A stretch of DNA of 64,000 bases from Candidatus Peregrinibacteria bacterium CG11_big_fil_rev_8_21_14_0_20_49_14 (GCA_002787035.1 PCVP01000010.1:1-64000); one strand, 5' to 3'. Positions 1-10,073 are shown, counted from the first letter of the stretch. Made by a program: numbers and translations. Notes: generated by a model from the sequence alone, not told the origin.

Positions 1-60
1 CATACTGTGCCAACGTGGGGCTTTAAGCTTCAGCTGGGTCGAGTCTGCTTTAGCAGACGA
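1..60 (+). pseudogene. degenerate partial duplicate of the tRNA-Ala 5' region
   Basis: CATACTGTGCCAACGTGGGG (1-20) is repeated exactly at 111-130; the following CAGCTGG and CTGCTTTAGCAG resemble the tRNA D-arm and anticodon arm. Confidence 0.5.
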
Positions 61-126
61 GCGAATAAAAAAACACCTGCTGTGCTCTAGCCAAACCGCA
101 TTCATCTCATCATACTGTGCCAACGT

Positions 127-203
127 GGGGCCATAGCTCAGCTGGCTAGAGCACCTGCTTTGCAAGCAGGGGGTCCAGGGTTCGAATCCCTGTGGCTCCA
201 CCA
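127..203 (+). tRNA. tRNA-Ala(TGC), CCA encoded
   Basis: GGGGCCA...TGGCTCC acceptor stem, anticodon loop CTTTGCAAG with TGC anticodon, GGTTCGAATCC T-arm, encoded ACCA end. Confidence 0.95.
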
Positions 204-356
204 ACATTACTCGAGTACCGAATCTAGTCATACATCCAATAACATTGATAGCTGCATTTTTTCCTCTTCCATAAGCCATTATACAGTATTTGACACTTTC
301 ATAATACCAGTTGCTTGTACTAAAAATAGAGACACGTTATACAGGAGGCATCCTTT

Positions 357-2147
357 ATGCATCTTCACGATGCCAAAAACAGAATCGATGCAGGCGCCGA
401 CCAGCTACGTCCGCAACTGTCAGTGGCGGATTCTGCCATACGACACATACGATTCGATCTCTCGCAACTGCTGACTGAACATGAAGATACGCTTCCGCAG
501 AATGCCGCAGAACTGATGCAAACAACTGTTCGACGCGTGTACTGGAATCGATTGCAGCGAAAATTCGACACCCCTGCTGCGGTAATTACCGCCATAAAAG
601 ATGACAAGGTAAACGGAGAAACTCCGACGGTATTCATACCGCATAACGACCTCACAGCCTTACGAATTTGGCAACTCTTACAAGAAGAGACAGCCGACAT
701 CATGCGGTTTACAATCGAAATGCTTCCCCAAGAAATAGAGGATAAAACAGCGACTCGACTGGGGAGAATGCCGGGACTTTTAAGCATGGCACACGATGGA
801 AAAGATACGCTTTTGCCATACCACGTTCCAGGTGCACGTTTCAATGAACTCTACGGATGGGACTCATACTTTATGGGTTTGGGACTTCTTGAAGACGGCA
901 ACACCGAGGGAGTACGAAATATTCTCACTCACCAAAAATATCAGATACGTCACTTTAACATGATTATAAACGCTCCGCGTCCTTACTACATTCGACGAGG
1001 GCAACCGCCGCTTTTTCCTTCTTTATTACGCACATACTACAAGGCACTTCCCGACGATGAGAAGCCCGAGCCGGAATGGATGCAAGAAGCAATACAAGCA
1101 GCTATTCATGAGTATCGCAGTGTATGGACAGATGCACATCACAGCACTCCCACAGGTCTTACAAGATACTACGAGTCTGCCAAAGGAATACCAATGGAAA
1201 CGGAAAAAGGACACTTCGACTCTATTTTTCACATACATGCGAAAGCAGCAGGCATGGAGTTACGAGAGTACCAAGCGGCGTATTTGCGAAACGAAATACA
1301 GAATGCGGAATTGGATGATTTTTTCGCACACGACCGTGCGGGACGAGCATCCGGGCACGATACCACAAACCGACTCGTAGGGCGGGCGGCGCACTTAAAC
1401 CCTGCCGATCTTAATGCGTTACTTTATAAGTACGAAACGGACATCGCAGATTTGCTGGAACAGCACTGTGGCGGAGAGCTGGCAGGATGGAACAGCGAGA
1501 CAGAGCGAGCAGACGAGTGGCGCAACGCAGCGGAGAAACGGAAGAATCGCATGACAGAAATACTCTGGGACAACGAGGTGGGTATGTTTGTGGATTACGA
1601 TTTTAAGCAAAACAGACAAGTGCGCTATCACAATGCCACAGGATTGTATCCGCTCTGGGCAGGGCTCGCCACTAAGGAGCAAGCCGATAGCATCGTTCGA
1701 TACCTTCTTCCGAAACTGGAACAGGCGGGAGGGTTGGCAGCTTCGGATGAAGAGTCCAGAGGAGAAGTAAATGTACAAAGACCGCTGCGTCAGTGGGATT
1801 TTCCGTTCGGATGGGCACCGCACCAAATGTTGGCATGGGAAGGACTGGAAAAATATGGCTATCACACGGAATCCCAGAGGCTGATATACAAATGGCTGCA
1901 CATGATTCTCTCAGAGGCGTTGAAATACAACGGTGCAATCGCAGAAAAATACGACGTGGTAACCTGTTCGCAGGATATAGAAGCTGAGTATGGAAATGTG
2001 GGAAGCAAAGTGGATATGAAAGTGGGCGCAGGCTTCGGCTGGACCAATGCGTCTTATCAGAAAGGGTACGCATTGCTCGACCCACAATACAAAGAGGCAC
2101 TGCAAGCACTCCTGCCACCGGACGCGGTCTTCGCAGCCCACGTATGA
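357..2147 (+). CDS. alpha,alpha-trehalase (GH37-like)
   Basis: Trehalase signatures PGARFNELYGWDSYFMGLGLL and QWDFPFGWAPHQ; SD-like AGGAGG upstream of ATG. Confidence 0.9.
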   Translation: MHLHDAKNRIDAGADQLRPQLSVADSAIRHIRFDLSQLLTEHEDTLPQNAAELMQTTVRRVYWNRLQRKFDTPAAVITAIKDDKVNGETPTVFIPHNDLTALRIWQLLQEETADIMRFTIEMLPQEIEDKTATRLGRMPGLLSMAHDGKDTLLPYHVPGARFNELYGWDSYFMGLGLLEDGNTEGVRNILTHQKYQIRHFNMIINAPRPYYIRRGQPPLFPSLLRTYYKALPDDEKPEPEWMQEAIQAAIHEYRSVWTDAHHSTPTGLTRYYESAKGIPMETEKGHFDSIFHIHAKAAGMELREYQAAYLRNEIQNAELDDFFAHDRAGRASGHDTTNRLVGRAAHLNPADLNALLYKYETDIADLLEQHCGGELAGWNSETERADEWRNAAEKRKNRMTEILWDNEVGMFVDYDFKQNRQVRYHNATGLYPLWAGLATKEQADSIVRYLLPKLEQAGGLAASDEESRGEVNVQRPLRQWDFPFGWAPHQMLAWEGLEKYGYHTESQRLIYKWLHMILSEALKYNGAIAEKYDVVTCSQDIEAEYGNVGSKVDMKVGAGFGWTNASYQKGYALLDPQYKEALQALLPPDAVFAAHV

Positions 2148-2245
2148 AAACTTGAAAAAGCAAAGAAAGAACCAAACGAACGAATGCTATAATATGAAAG
2201 GTAATTGCACACAGTATCGACGTATACAGGTATACTTTGGGATAC

Positions 2246-3907
2246 ATGAAACAAGCCTGTACCGACTGCGCGGCAAGCTACGATATTTCGCAAGATGAGC
2301 AAGATTTCCATGCGGACATGGAGGTGCCTGCACCTACGCAGTGCCCGAACTGTCGTTTCGTTCGCAGGTTAAACGAGCGCAATGCTCGTAACCTCTACAA
2401 GAGAAAGTGCGACCTGACCGGCCGCGACTTTATTTCTCCGTACAGTGATGTGCCTTTTCCCGTGTATCACCCGGACGAATGGTTCACGGACAAATGGGAC
2501 GAATATGACTACGGAAAAGAAGTGGATTGGAACAGACCTTTTTTCGACCAACTGGAAGAACTCCTTCACGCTGTCCCCCGTCAAGGTCAGTTCATATGCC
2601 CGGGAACAATAGAGAACAGCGATTACGTAAACTGTGCGGGGTACTTAAAAGACTGTTACCTCGTTGCCGAGACGGATTACAACGAACGATGCCTCTACGG
2701 TAACCGCGTGTTTCACAACCAGTACGTCGTAGACTGCAGCAATATTTACAACTCAGAACTCTGCTACGAATGCGTAGACGTACGGAAGTGCCACAGCCTT
2801 CGCTACAGCATAGATTGCGATACGTGCAGCGACAGCTATTTTTTAAAGAGCTGTATCGGCTGCCGCGACTGCATAGGATGTATGAACCAAAGACAGAAGC
2901 AGTACATGCTATACAATGAACAGCTTACGAAGGAAGAATACGCGCGTAAGAAAGCAGAGCTGAACTTGCATTCTCATGATGGTGTGCAAGCTGTGCGCAA
3001 AAAGGCCACAGCGTTCTGGAGTCTGCAACCGCACCGCTATGTTCAGATGGAACAAGTGCAAAATTGCAGCGGAGATCACTTGTACGATTCCAAAAACGCA
3101 CACGACTGTGTGGATTGTTCGGACCTCGAAGATTGCAAATATTGCGCACGAGTGTTCAGTGTAAAAAGCGCAATGGACTACACCAGCTGGGGAGATAAAT
3201 CCGAAAAAATGTTTCAGTGCGGATCTTGCGGCGACAATTGTTACAATCTTCGTTACTGCACCACATGTACCACAAACTGCAGCGACCTGACTTACTGCGG
3301 TCACTGCACGGGCTGTAAAGACTGTTTCGGGTGCATCGGTATGCGAAAGAAACGGTACTGCATTCTTAATAAGCAATACAATGAAAAAGAGTATCGCTCT
3401 CTCTGTAAACGACTAACAGAGCACATGCAAAGTACCGGCGAATGGGGCGAATTCCTGCCAAAAAGGTTCTGCCCGTTCGGGTACAATGAAACAATAGCAG
3501 CGGAATACTTTCCGCTGACGAAGGAAGAAGCGCTGGCAAAGGGGTATAAGTGGAAAAACACACATGACGAGCTACCGAATGTGGAAAAGGTGATTCCAGC
3601 AGAAAAACTGCCGCAGAGTATTGCCGATGTTCCCGACGATATTCTGAATTGGGCGGTAACATGCGAGGAAACGAAACGACCGTTTCGAATTATAAAGCAG
3701 GAACTGGAATTCTACCGGCAACTGGATATTCCCGTGCCACACTTTCACCCGGACGAGCGGCACAGACGTCGAATGGAACTGAGACCCTCACGTATTTTCT
3801 ACGACCGCAACTGCTCGAAATGCGGCAAGGAGATTGCAACGACGTTCGCTCCCGACCGACCCGAAACTATCTATTGTGAGGAATGCTATTTGAACGAAGT
3901 GTATTGA
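2246..3907 (+). CDS. Cys-rich array protein copy A (type I C-terminal module)
   Basis: N-terminal CTDC...CPNCR ribbon, about 43 Cys by hand count, C-terminal CSKC...YCEECYLNEVY; ATG at 2246 chosen by alignment with paralogs. Confidence 0.85.
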   Translation: MKQACTDCAASYDISQDEQDFHADMEVPAPTQCPNCRFVRRLNERNARNLYKRKCDLTGRDFISPYSDVPFPVYHPDEWFTDKWDEYDYGKEVDWNRPFFDQLEELLHAVPRQGQFICPGTIENSDYVNCAGYLKDCYLVAETDYNERCLYGNRVFHNQYVVDCSNIYNSELCYECVDVRKCHSLRYSIDCDTCSDSYFLKSCIGCRDCIGCMNQRQKQYMLYNEQLTKEEYARKKAELNLHSHDGVQAVRKKATAFWSLQPHRYVQMEQVQNCSGDHLYDSKNAHDCVDCSDLEDCKYCARVFSVKSAMDYTSWGDKSEKMFQCGSCGDNCYNLRYCTTCTTNCSDLTYCGHCTGCKDCFGCIGMRKKRYCILNKQYNEKEYRSLCKRLTEHMQSTGEWGEFLPKRFCPFGYNETIAAEYFPLTKEEALAKGYKWKNTHDELPNVEKVIPAEKLPQSIADVPDDILNWAVTCEETKRPFRIIKQELEFYRQLDIPVPHFHPDERHRRRMELRPSRIFYDRNCSKCGKEIATTFAPDRPETIYCEECYLNEVY

Positions 3908-3985
3908 TGAGCGAGTAGCGCATAGCGGTTAGCGATTAGTACCAGTCGCTACGCGCTAACCGCTAGTCGGTGTATACTCATTCCC
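3908..3985 (+). repeat. array spacer A-B: heptad inverted repeat plus TATACT
   Basis: TAGCGGTTAGCG (3923-3934) pairs with CGCTAACCGCTA (3954-3965); TATACT 3973-3978. Confidence 0.8.
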
Positions 3986-5542
3986 ATGCATCAAACCTGC
4001 TCTCAATGTTCGGCTTCGTTTGAGATCACAGAGGACGACCTCGCGTTCTACGACAAGATTTCACCTGTAATCGGAGCAAAGAAATACGGTATTGCCCCCC
4101 CGAAACTTTGTCCGGATTGCAGAGCGCAGCGGCGCCTTGTTTTTCGCAACCAACAAACCATCTACAAACGAAAGTGCAATGCATCAGGAAAGCCGATTAT
4201 TTCAATCTACTCCGCCGATAAACCGCAGAATGTATACTCTCCCGAAGAGTGGTGGGGCGACGCATGGGACGCATTGTCGTATGCTCAAACCTATGACTTC
4301 GAAAAAAGTTTTAACGAGCAATTTACCGAACTCATGCGTGCCGTCCCTCATATTTCGGTACTGGTAAGCAATGTGCAAAACAGTGAGTACACAAACCAAA
4401 CGTACGACTCCAGAGACTGCTACCTCTCCTCTGCCATTAAAGACTGCAATGGAGTGCTGTATTGCCAGAATGCCAACAAGGTCACGGATTCCATGGACAG
4501 CTCTTTCTGTTTTGAATCAGAACTGCTCTATGAGAGCACCGACAGCTACGGATGTTACGGCTGCACACATGCGGAGCACTGTTACAATTGTTCGGACTGC
4601 TCCTTTGTATTCGACTGCATAGGCTGCCAACACTGTTTCGGATGCATAGGCCTGCGACAACAGAAGTACCATTTCTTCAATCAGCCATGCAGCCCCGAAG
4701 ACTACAAACAAAAAGTGGAGGCATATGCACTTCATACATGGGAGGGGCTGGAGAAAGCGCGCAACGATATGACTGACTTTCTTCAAGACACTCCGCACGA
4801 AAGTACATTCCTAAGAAATTCGGAAAATGTGACGGGCAATAACATTCAGAACAGTCGCAACTGCAAAGAATGTTACGACGCTCTTGATCTTGAAGATTGC
4901 AGATATTCTTCGTGGATATTCAGCTGCAAAGATGCCGTGGATTGTTACGGCATGGGCGAAAGCCAAGTTGTTTACGACTGCATAGGCGTGGAAGAAGTGC
5001 AGATGATTGCATTCAGCTTCGGCACAACCGGATCACAAAACTGCTATTACACGGACCTCTGTTTTAATTGCCATGATTGCTTCGGATGTGTGGGCCTTCG
5101 GAACAAAGAATACTGCATACTCAATACGCAATATTCAAAAAAAGATTACGAAGATCTCGTACCTCGTATTATCGCCCACATGCAGGAAACCGATGAATGG
5201 GGAGAATTTTTTAAACCTAGTGTTTCCGCATTCGACTATAACGAAAGTAAGGCCTCGGAACTCTTTCCACTCACAAAGGAAGAGGCGCAGGCAAAAGGAT
5301 TCACATGGAAAGACAACATCGATGAACCCCCACAGGCAACCAAGGCAATCCCTGCAGAAAGACTTCCCTCGAACATAGGAGATATTCCCGATGATGTGCT
5401 CAACTGGGCTCTGCACTGCTCAGAAACAGGGAGACCATACAAAATTACGAAGAAAGAACTGGAATTCTATCGCCAGAGACAGTTGCCCGTTCCACGTCTG
5501 CATCCCGATTTACGGCTGAAGAAACGGTCTTTATGGAGATAG
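3986..5542 (+). CDS. Cys-rich array protein copy B (type I, lacks terminal zinc knuckle)
   Basis: Paralog of copies A, C-H; ends ...RLKKRSLWR without the CxxC/YCEECYxxEVY tail. Confidence 0.85.
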   Translation: MHQTCSQCSASFEITEDDLAFYDKISPVIGAKKYGIAPPKLCPDCRAQRRLVFRNQQTIYKRKCNASGKPIISIYSADKPQNVYSPEEWWGDAWDALSYAQTYDFEKSFNEQFTELMRAVPHISVLVSNVQNSEYTNQTYDSRDCYLSSAIKDCNGVLYCQNANKVTDSMDSSFCFESELLYESTDSYGCYGCTHAEHCYNCSDCSFVFDCIGCQHCFGCIGLRQQKYHFFNQPCSPEDYKQKVEAYALHTWEGLEKARNDMTDFLQDTPHESTFLRNSENVTGNNIQNSRNCKECYDALDLEDCRYSSWIFSCKDAVDCYGMGESQVVYDCIGVEEVQMIAFSFGTTGSQNCYYTDLCFNCHDCFGCVGLRNKEYCILNTQYSKKDYEDLVPRIIAHMQETDEWGEFFKPSVSAFDYNESKASELFPLTKEEAQAKGFTWKDNIDEPPQATKAIPAERLPSNIGDIPDDVLNWALHCSETGRPYKITKKELEFYRQRQLPVPRLHPDLRLKKRSLWR

Positions 5543-5574
5543 GGAATGTCAGATGTTATGTTGGCTGAAGCATA

Positions 5575-5648
5575 GTAGCGACTGGCGGTTAGCGTGTAGT
5601 GCTATTCGCTAAACGCTAGACGCTCCCCGTTGTATACTACGTATTACC
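5575..5648 (+). repeat. array spacer B-C heptad inverted repeat plus TATACT
   Basis: TAGCGACTGGCGGTTAGCGTGTAG...CGCTAAACGCTAGACGCT; TATACT 5633-5638. Confidence 0.75.
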
Positions 5649-7322
5649 ATGTACGAATTCTGCACTCAATGCTCGGCATCGTTTGAGATTATGAATGAAG
5701 ATTTGCAGTTTTACGACAGTGTCTCCCCCACCTTCGCAGGGAAGAAGTACAAAATCCCTCCGCCGAAAATGTGCCCTGACTGTCGATTTCAAAGAAGACT
5801 GATGTTTAGAAATGACAGGAATTTCTATCATCGAAAAAGTGACCTGAGCAAAAAAGGAATCATAACCATTTACTCACCAAACAAACCCTATACGGTCTAC
5901 GACAAAGAAGAATGGTGGGGAGATGCATGGAACCCATTGGACTACGGAGTGAATTTTGATTTCTCTCGTACCTTTTCTGAGCAGTGGCAAGAGCTACGCC
6001 TTAGAACTCCTCGTGCGAATTTATTTCAGAGCAATACGGAAAACAGCGTGTACACCAATCACGCGCTGAATATGAAAAACTGTTATCTCATTTGGGGAGG
6101 CGGTGACGATGAAGATTGCCTCTACGGCAATTTTATAACCTACTGCAAGGACATGGTGGACGGTCTTTCTGTCTTCTTCTCGGAACGCAGCTACGAAGGC
6201 ATAGCGTCCGAGCGCTGCTACGACTGCGTCGAGTTCCATAACTGCCGCGACTGTACGGAATGCATCATGGTGGAAGACTGCATATCCTGCAGCAAATGCA
6301 TAGGATGTTTCGGGCTCTACCGAAAACGGTACTGCCTCTTTAACCGGCAGCTCACCAAAGAAGAATGGGAGAAACACCGAGCGGAACTGGGGTGTATCAA
6401 TGCCAAAAACACCGCTCTGCTGCGTACGAAACTCAATGAACTGAAGCAAGACGCTCCGCACAGAGGTTCCCATATGTTCGCGAGTGAGAACTGCACCGGC
6501 GACAGCATTTTTAACAGTAAGAACTGTGAAAATTGTTTCGATATAAACCACTGCGAAGACTGCAAGAACGTCGGTTTCACGCCGAAAGGAATCTCTACCC
6601 ACGATGCAATTTTCAGTGCTCCCGATGGATTGGAACTCAGTTATAACACATGCTCGAGTCTTGGAGGACAGCGAATGCTTTTTACATTTCTTGCATATTA
6701 CTGCAACGACACGTACTACTCCATGGAGTGCCATCACTGCAGTAACCTCTTTGGATGTGCCGGCATGAGAAACAACTCCCACTGCATATTGAACAAACAG
6801 TACTCTCCGCAGGAGTACGAAAAACTTGCCGGACGCATAGCGGATCACATGATGGAAACAGGTGAATGGGGAGAGTATTTCTCCCCTGCTCTCGCACCTA
6901 TTTGTTACAATGAAAGTAATGCGATCGATTACTTCCCGATCACAAAAGAGGAAGCCGTTGCTCGCAACTGGACTTGGCACGATGAAAAGGAACAGCCTCT
7001 TACAGGAGAGAGACTGCAAGAGGTGCCCGATTCCATCGCGGAGGTGAATGACTCGGTGTGTGCCCGCGTTCTGACGTGCGAAACAACGGGAAAGCAGTAC
7101 AAAATCATTCCGCAGGAACTGAAATTCTACAAAGAGATGAATATAGCACTGCCCCGAAAATCACCGATTGCAAGGCATCATGACAGAATGAAACTTCGTC
7201 TTCCTCGCAAGCTCTGGAAGAGAGTCTGCGACAAATGTCGCAAGGAACATATGACAAACTTCAGCCCCGAAAGACCCGAAACCGTGTATTGCGAAGAGTG
7301 CTACATAAAAGAGGTATATTGA
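5649..7322 (+). CDS. Cys-rich array protein copy C (type II)
   Basis: CTQCSASFEI N-terminus, duplicated GLR/KEEYE-type unit, CDKC...YCEECYIKEVY end. Confidence 0.85.
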   Translation: MYEFCTQCSASFEIMNEDLQFYDSVSPTFAGKKYKIPPPKMCPDCRFQRRLMFRNDRNFYHRKSDLSKKGIITIYSPNKPYTVYDKEEWWGDAWNPLDYGVNFDFSRTFSEQWQELRLRTPRANLFQSNTENSVYTNHALNMKNCYLIWGGGDDEDCLYGNFITYCKDMVDGLSVFFSERSYEGIASERCYDCVEFHNCRDCTECIMVEDCISCSKCIGCFGLYRKRYCLFNRQLTKEEWEKHRAELGCINAKNTALLRTKLNELKQDAPHRGSHMFASENCTGDSIFNSKNCENCFDINHCEDCKNVGFTPKGISTHDAIFSAPDGLELSYNTCSSLGGQRMLFTFLAYYCNDTYYSMECHHCSNLFGCAGMRNNSHCILNKQYSPQEYEKLAGRIADHMMETGEWGEYFSPALAPICYNESNAIDYFPITKEEAVARNWTWHDEKEQPLTGERLQEVPDSIAEVNDSVCARVLTCETTGKQYKIIPQELKFYKEMNIALPRKSPIARHHDRMKLRLPRKLWKRVCDKCRKEHMTNFSPERPETVYCEECYIKEVY

Positions 7323-7401
7323 TGAGTGACTAGCGTTTAGCGATTAGCGTGTAGCACTATTCGCTAAGCGCTATACGCTCCTAGTTGTATACTGCATACC
7401 C
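7323..7401 (+). repeat. array spacer C-D heptad inverted repeat plus TATACT
   Basis: TAGCGTTTAGCGATTAGCGTGTAG...CGCTAAGCGCTATACGCT; TATACT 7388-7393. Confidence 0.75.
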
Positions 7402-9087
7402 ATGCAAAAGACCTGCGCCCAATGTTTGGCTTCGTTTGAGATCACAGAGGACGACCTCGCGTTTTACGATAAAGCCTCTCCCGTGCTGCAGGGCAAAACA
7501 CACACCGTTCCACCGCCGAAGCTTTGCCCCGCTTGCCGTGCCCAACGTCGCCAGTCGCATTTTAACTACGAGTTTCTGTACCGCAGAAATTCGGACAAAA
7601 CGGGAAAGAGTATTGTGTCGTCGCTGTCTGCAGAAAAACCGTACACAGTCTATGAACAGAGCGAATGGTGGAAAGATGATTGGGATCCCATGGAATACGG
7701 CAGAGAGTTTGCAGAGAATACATCCATACTCAATCAAATAGCGGGACTGCAACAAGATGTTCCGACCATGTCGCTTGTCACGGACTGCAACGAAAACTCT
7801 GAATATGTACAGTACAGCGGATGGGACAAAAACTGCTACCTGTGCTTCTGCACGGACTACAGTGAGGACTGCATGTACACCCACAGTATCTACTATTCCA
7901 AAAACACACTCGACTGCTTTATGGGTAACACGCTCGAACTCTGTTACGAGTGCGTTTACTGCAACGAATGCTACAGAGTGTTCCACGCTCAGAACTGTCA
8001 CAACTGCAGTGAATGTCGATTTGTACTTGATTGCCAGAACTGCACGGACTGCTTCGGCTGCGTGGGGCTGCGCAATAAACAGTACTGCATGTTCAACGAA
8101 CAGCTTGAGAAGCAGGAGTACCGAAAACGCCTGAAAGAATATAAGACAGCACACCACTCCGTACGTACAACCATGGAGTCAGCTCTGGGCACTCTTAAAG
8201 ATACACATGCCTGCAAAGCCACTATCGGTTTGCATAACGAGGATTGTACGGGAGACTATCTTTTCCACTGCAAGGACTGCACGGAGTGCTATGACTGTTC
8301 TGAGCTGCGAGATAGCAAATACTGCAACTCCATGCGAGGAGGAAATGACTGCTATGACATCTCGCACTGGGGACACCCGGCAGAACTGTGTTTGGAATGC
8401 GGAGGTGTGGGCGAAGGGGCAAACAAACTGCTCTTTTGCAATTGCTGTTGGCCAAACTGCAGCGATCTTCTGTACTGCAGTTTCTGCATTTCTTGCCGCA
8501 ATTGTTTCGGATGCGTGGGACTTCGTAACAAGCAGTACTGCATCGGCAATAAGCAATACGACAAAGAAACGTATGACGCGCTTGCAAGCACCATCATCAC
8601 AGCCATGGTACAGCAGGGAGAATGGGGCGAATACTTTCCGGTCACTGCAAGTCCCTACGCATATAACGAATCTGTTGCGCAGAAGTACTACCCGCTCAGC
8701 AAGGAGGAAATACTCAAGCGCGGATGGTCATGGAAAGAACCGGAGGACAACATTCCCGACGTCACAAAAACTATAGCAGGAAGTATGGTGCCCGATGCAC
8801 TGGAAGATATACCCGATGACATACTCAATTGGGCTGTAGTATGCGAAGTGACTCGGCGCCCGTTTAAAATTTTAAAGCAAGAACTGCAGTTTTATCGTGA
8901 TATGCAGTTACCTGTTCCGCGTATTCACCCGGATGAACGCGTGCGCATACGTATGATGAAGCGTAATCCGCGAAAACTGTTTGAACGAACCTGCGATACG
9001 TGCGACAGGGAACTGCAAAGCACCTACGCACCCGGCCGACCCGAGACCGTGTTCTGTGAAGAATGCTACCTTGCTGAAGTGTATTGA
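7402..9087 (+). CDS. Cys-rich array protein copy D (type I)
   Basis: CAQCLASFEI N-terminus, two CFGCVGLRNKQYC units, CDTC...FCEECYLAEVY end. Confidence 0.85.
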   Translation: MQKTCAQCLASFEITEDDLAFYDKASPVLQGKTHTVPPPKLCPACRAQRRQSHFNYEFLYRRNSDKTGKSIVSSLSAEKPYTVYEQSEWWKDDWDPMEYGREFAENTSILNQIAGLQQDVPTMSLVTDCNENSEYVQYSGWDKNCYLCFCTDYSEDCMYTHSIYYSKNTLDCFMGNTLELCYECVYCNECYRVFHAQNCHNCSECRFVLDCQNCTDCFGCVGLRNKQYCMFNEQLEKQEYRKRLKEYKTAHHSVRTTMESALGTLKDTHACKATIGLHNEDCTGDYLFHCKDCTECYDCSELRDSKYCNSMRGGNDCYDISHWGHPAELCLECGGVGEGANKLLFCNCCWPNCSDLLYCSFCISCRNCFGCVGLRNKQYCIGNKQYDKETYDALASTIITAMVQQGEWGEYFPVTASPYAYNESVAQKYYPLSKEEILKRGWSWKEPEDNIPDVTKTIAGSMVPDALEDIPDDILNWAVVCEVTRRPFKILKQELQFYRDMQLPVPRIHPDERVRIRMMKRNPRKLFERTCDTCDRELQSTYAPGRPETVFCEECYLAEVY

Positions 9088-9166
9088 TGAGCGACAAGCG
9101 GTTAGCGCAGAGCACTACTCGCTGATCGCTGACTACTGACTGCTACCCGCTACCCGCTACCCGCTG
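9088..9166 (+). repeat. array spacer after copy D, with GCTACCC x3 tandem heptamer
   Basis: GCTACCCGCTACCCGCTACCCGCT at 9142-9165; no TATACT box. Confidence 0.7.
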
Positions 9167-9174
9167 TAAACCGG

Positions 9175-9930
9175 TTACTTCGCAACGAACGCCGTGGCTC
9201 CGAGCCATGCCAAATCGAATACGGCTTTCATGGTCTGAGATAACGTGGGGCTTTCCACTATGAGACCGAGGTGTTCATTCGGATTGAGTGACACTATGCC
9301 AACGGAGTTACCGAAGATAAGAATGTCATTCTCAAACGGAAACTGGTCTTTGTTTATGAGAAGAATTTCCATGAGATTCGCATCGAACTCTTTCGGAAGA
9401 AACGGATCAATGGCGTGAACGCTTTCCACCGTACTGGGTGAAAGGTATCGGGATTTTATGCCGAGCTTCATACGCTTGTGCGTATACGATTTAAAAAAAA
9501 CAGGTATCTCCTCTATGAGTTGTTTTAAATTCGTATAACCGAGAATCTCCCCTTCGGAAGAAAGTGACTCCGTAAAGACGCGCTCTATGCCGTCCATTCC
9601 TTCGTAAAAACGGATCTTCGGTCGAAATCCGCCCGCAGTCGCAAGCGACTTGAGTTGCGGGAGAAGAGCTTTTGCAACGTGAACTTTTTCGAGCATAAGC
9701 TCTTCGAGTTTTTCGGGAGATTCCGGAGCAAAGCACTTCACACCGTTGCGGTTGTACTGGGAGAGAAGTTTCTTCTTCAAAAGATTTTCTATGGTGTGGT
9801 ACGCAGATACTCTGTTCACTCCCGCTTTCCGTGCTATTACAGATACCGGCCCTCCGTTTATCTCCAAACAAGAAAGATACAGTTTTGCCTCTTCGTCGGA
9901 GAGGCCGAGTTGTATAAGTTCTGCTTTCAT
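9175..9930 (-). CDS. TrmB-family transcriptional regulator
   Basis: N-terminal winged helix LGLSDEEAKLYLSCLEINGGPVSVIARKAGVNRVSAYHTIENLLKKKLL typical of HTH_TrmB. Confidence 0.8.
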   Translation of the reverse strand: MKAELIQLGLSDEEAKLYLSCLEINGGPVSVIARKAGVNRVSAYHTIENLLKKKLLSQYNRNGVKCFAPESPEKLEELMLEKVHVAKALLPQLKSLATAGGFRPKIRFYEGMDGIERVFTESLSSEGEILGYTNLKQLIEEIPVFFKSYTHKRMKLGIKSRYLSPSTVESVHAIDPFLPKEFDANLMEILLINKDQFPFENDILIFGNSVGIVSLNPNEHLGLIVESPTLSQTMKAVFDLAWLGATAFVAK

Positions 9931-9949
9931 GAAGGAATGATACCTGTGT

Positions 9950-9993
9950 TGTAGATTTTTTTCTACACTTTCTATTGATTAATTATGAATTAA
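9950..9993. promoter_or_regulatory. palindromes in the divergent intergenic region between the TrmB-like gene and ORF10074
   Basis: TGTAGA-TTTTTT-TCTACA (9950-9967) and TTAATT-ATG-AATTAA (9979-9993). Confidence 0.45.
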
Positions 9994-10073
9994 ATAGACA
10001 AATTAGTGCATTATTTCAATAGTTGTTGGACAGGTTTGACGTACTGTGAGATTGTACTGACACTGCAAAACGT

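Noticed and set aside
160-474. 104-aa plus-strand ORF overlapping tRNA-Ala and trehalase start
   Set aside because: Overlaps the tRNA and the well-supported trehalase CDS in another frame.
3184-3907. Alternative genetic code (TGA=Gly) as in some Gracilibacteria
   Set aside because: Array genes end at TGA exactly after the conserved EVY terminus and standard-code ORFs are intact throughout.
6021-7019. 332-aa minus-strand ORF and many other long minus-strand ORFs across 2.2-17.3 kb
   Set aside because: Shadow ORFs opposite the Cys-rich genes; the plus-strand frames show consistent paralogous motifs and the minus translations do not.
3908-9166. Regularly spaced repeats as a CRISPR array
   Set aside because: Repeats lie between genes about 1.6 kb apart, are inverted heptads rather than constant direct repeats, and no cas genes are visible.
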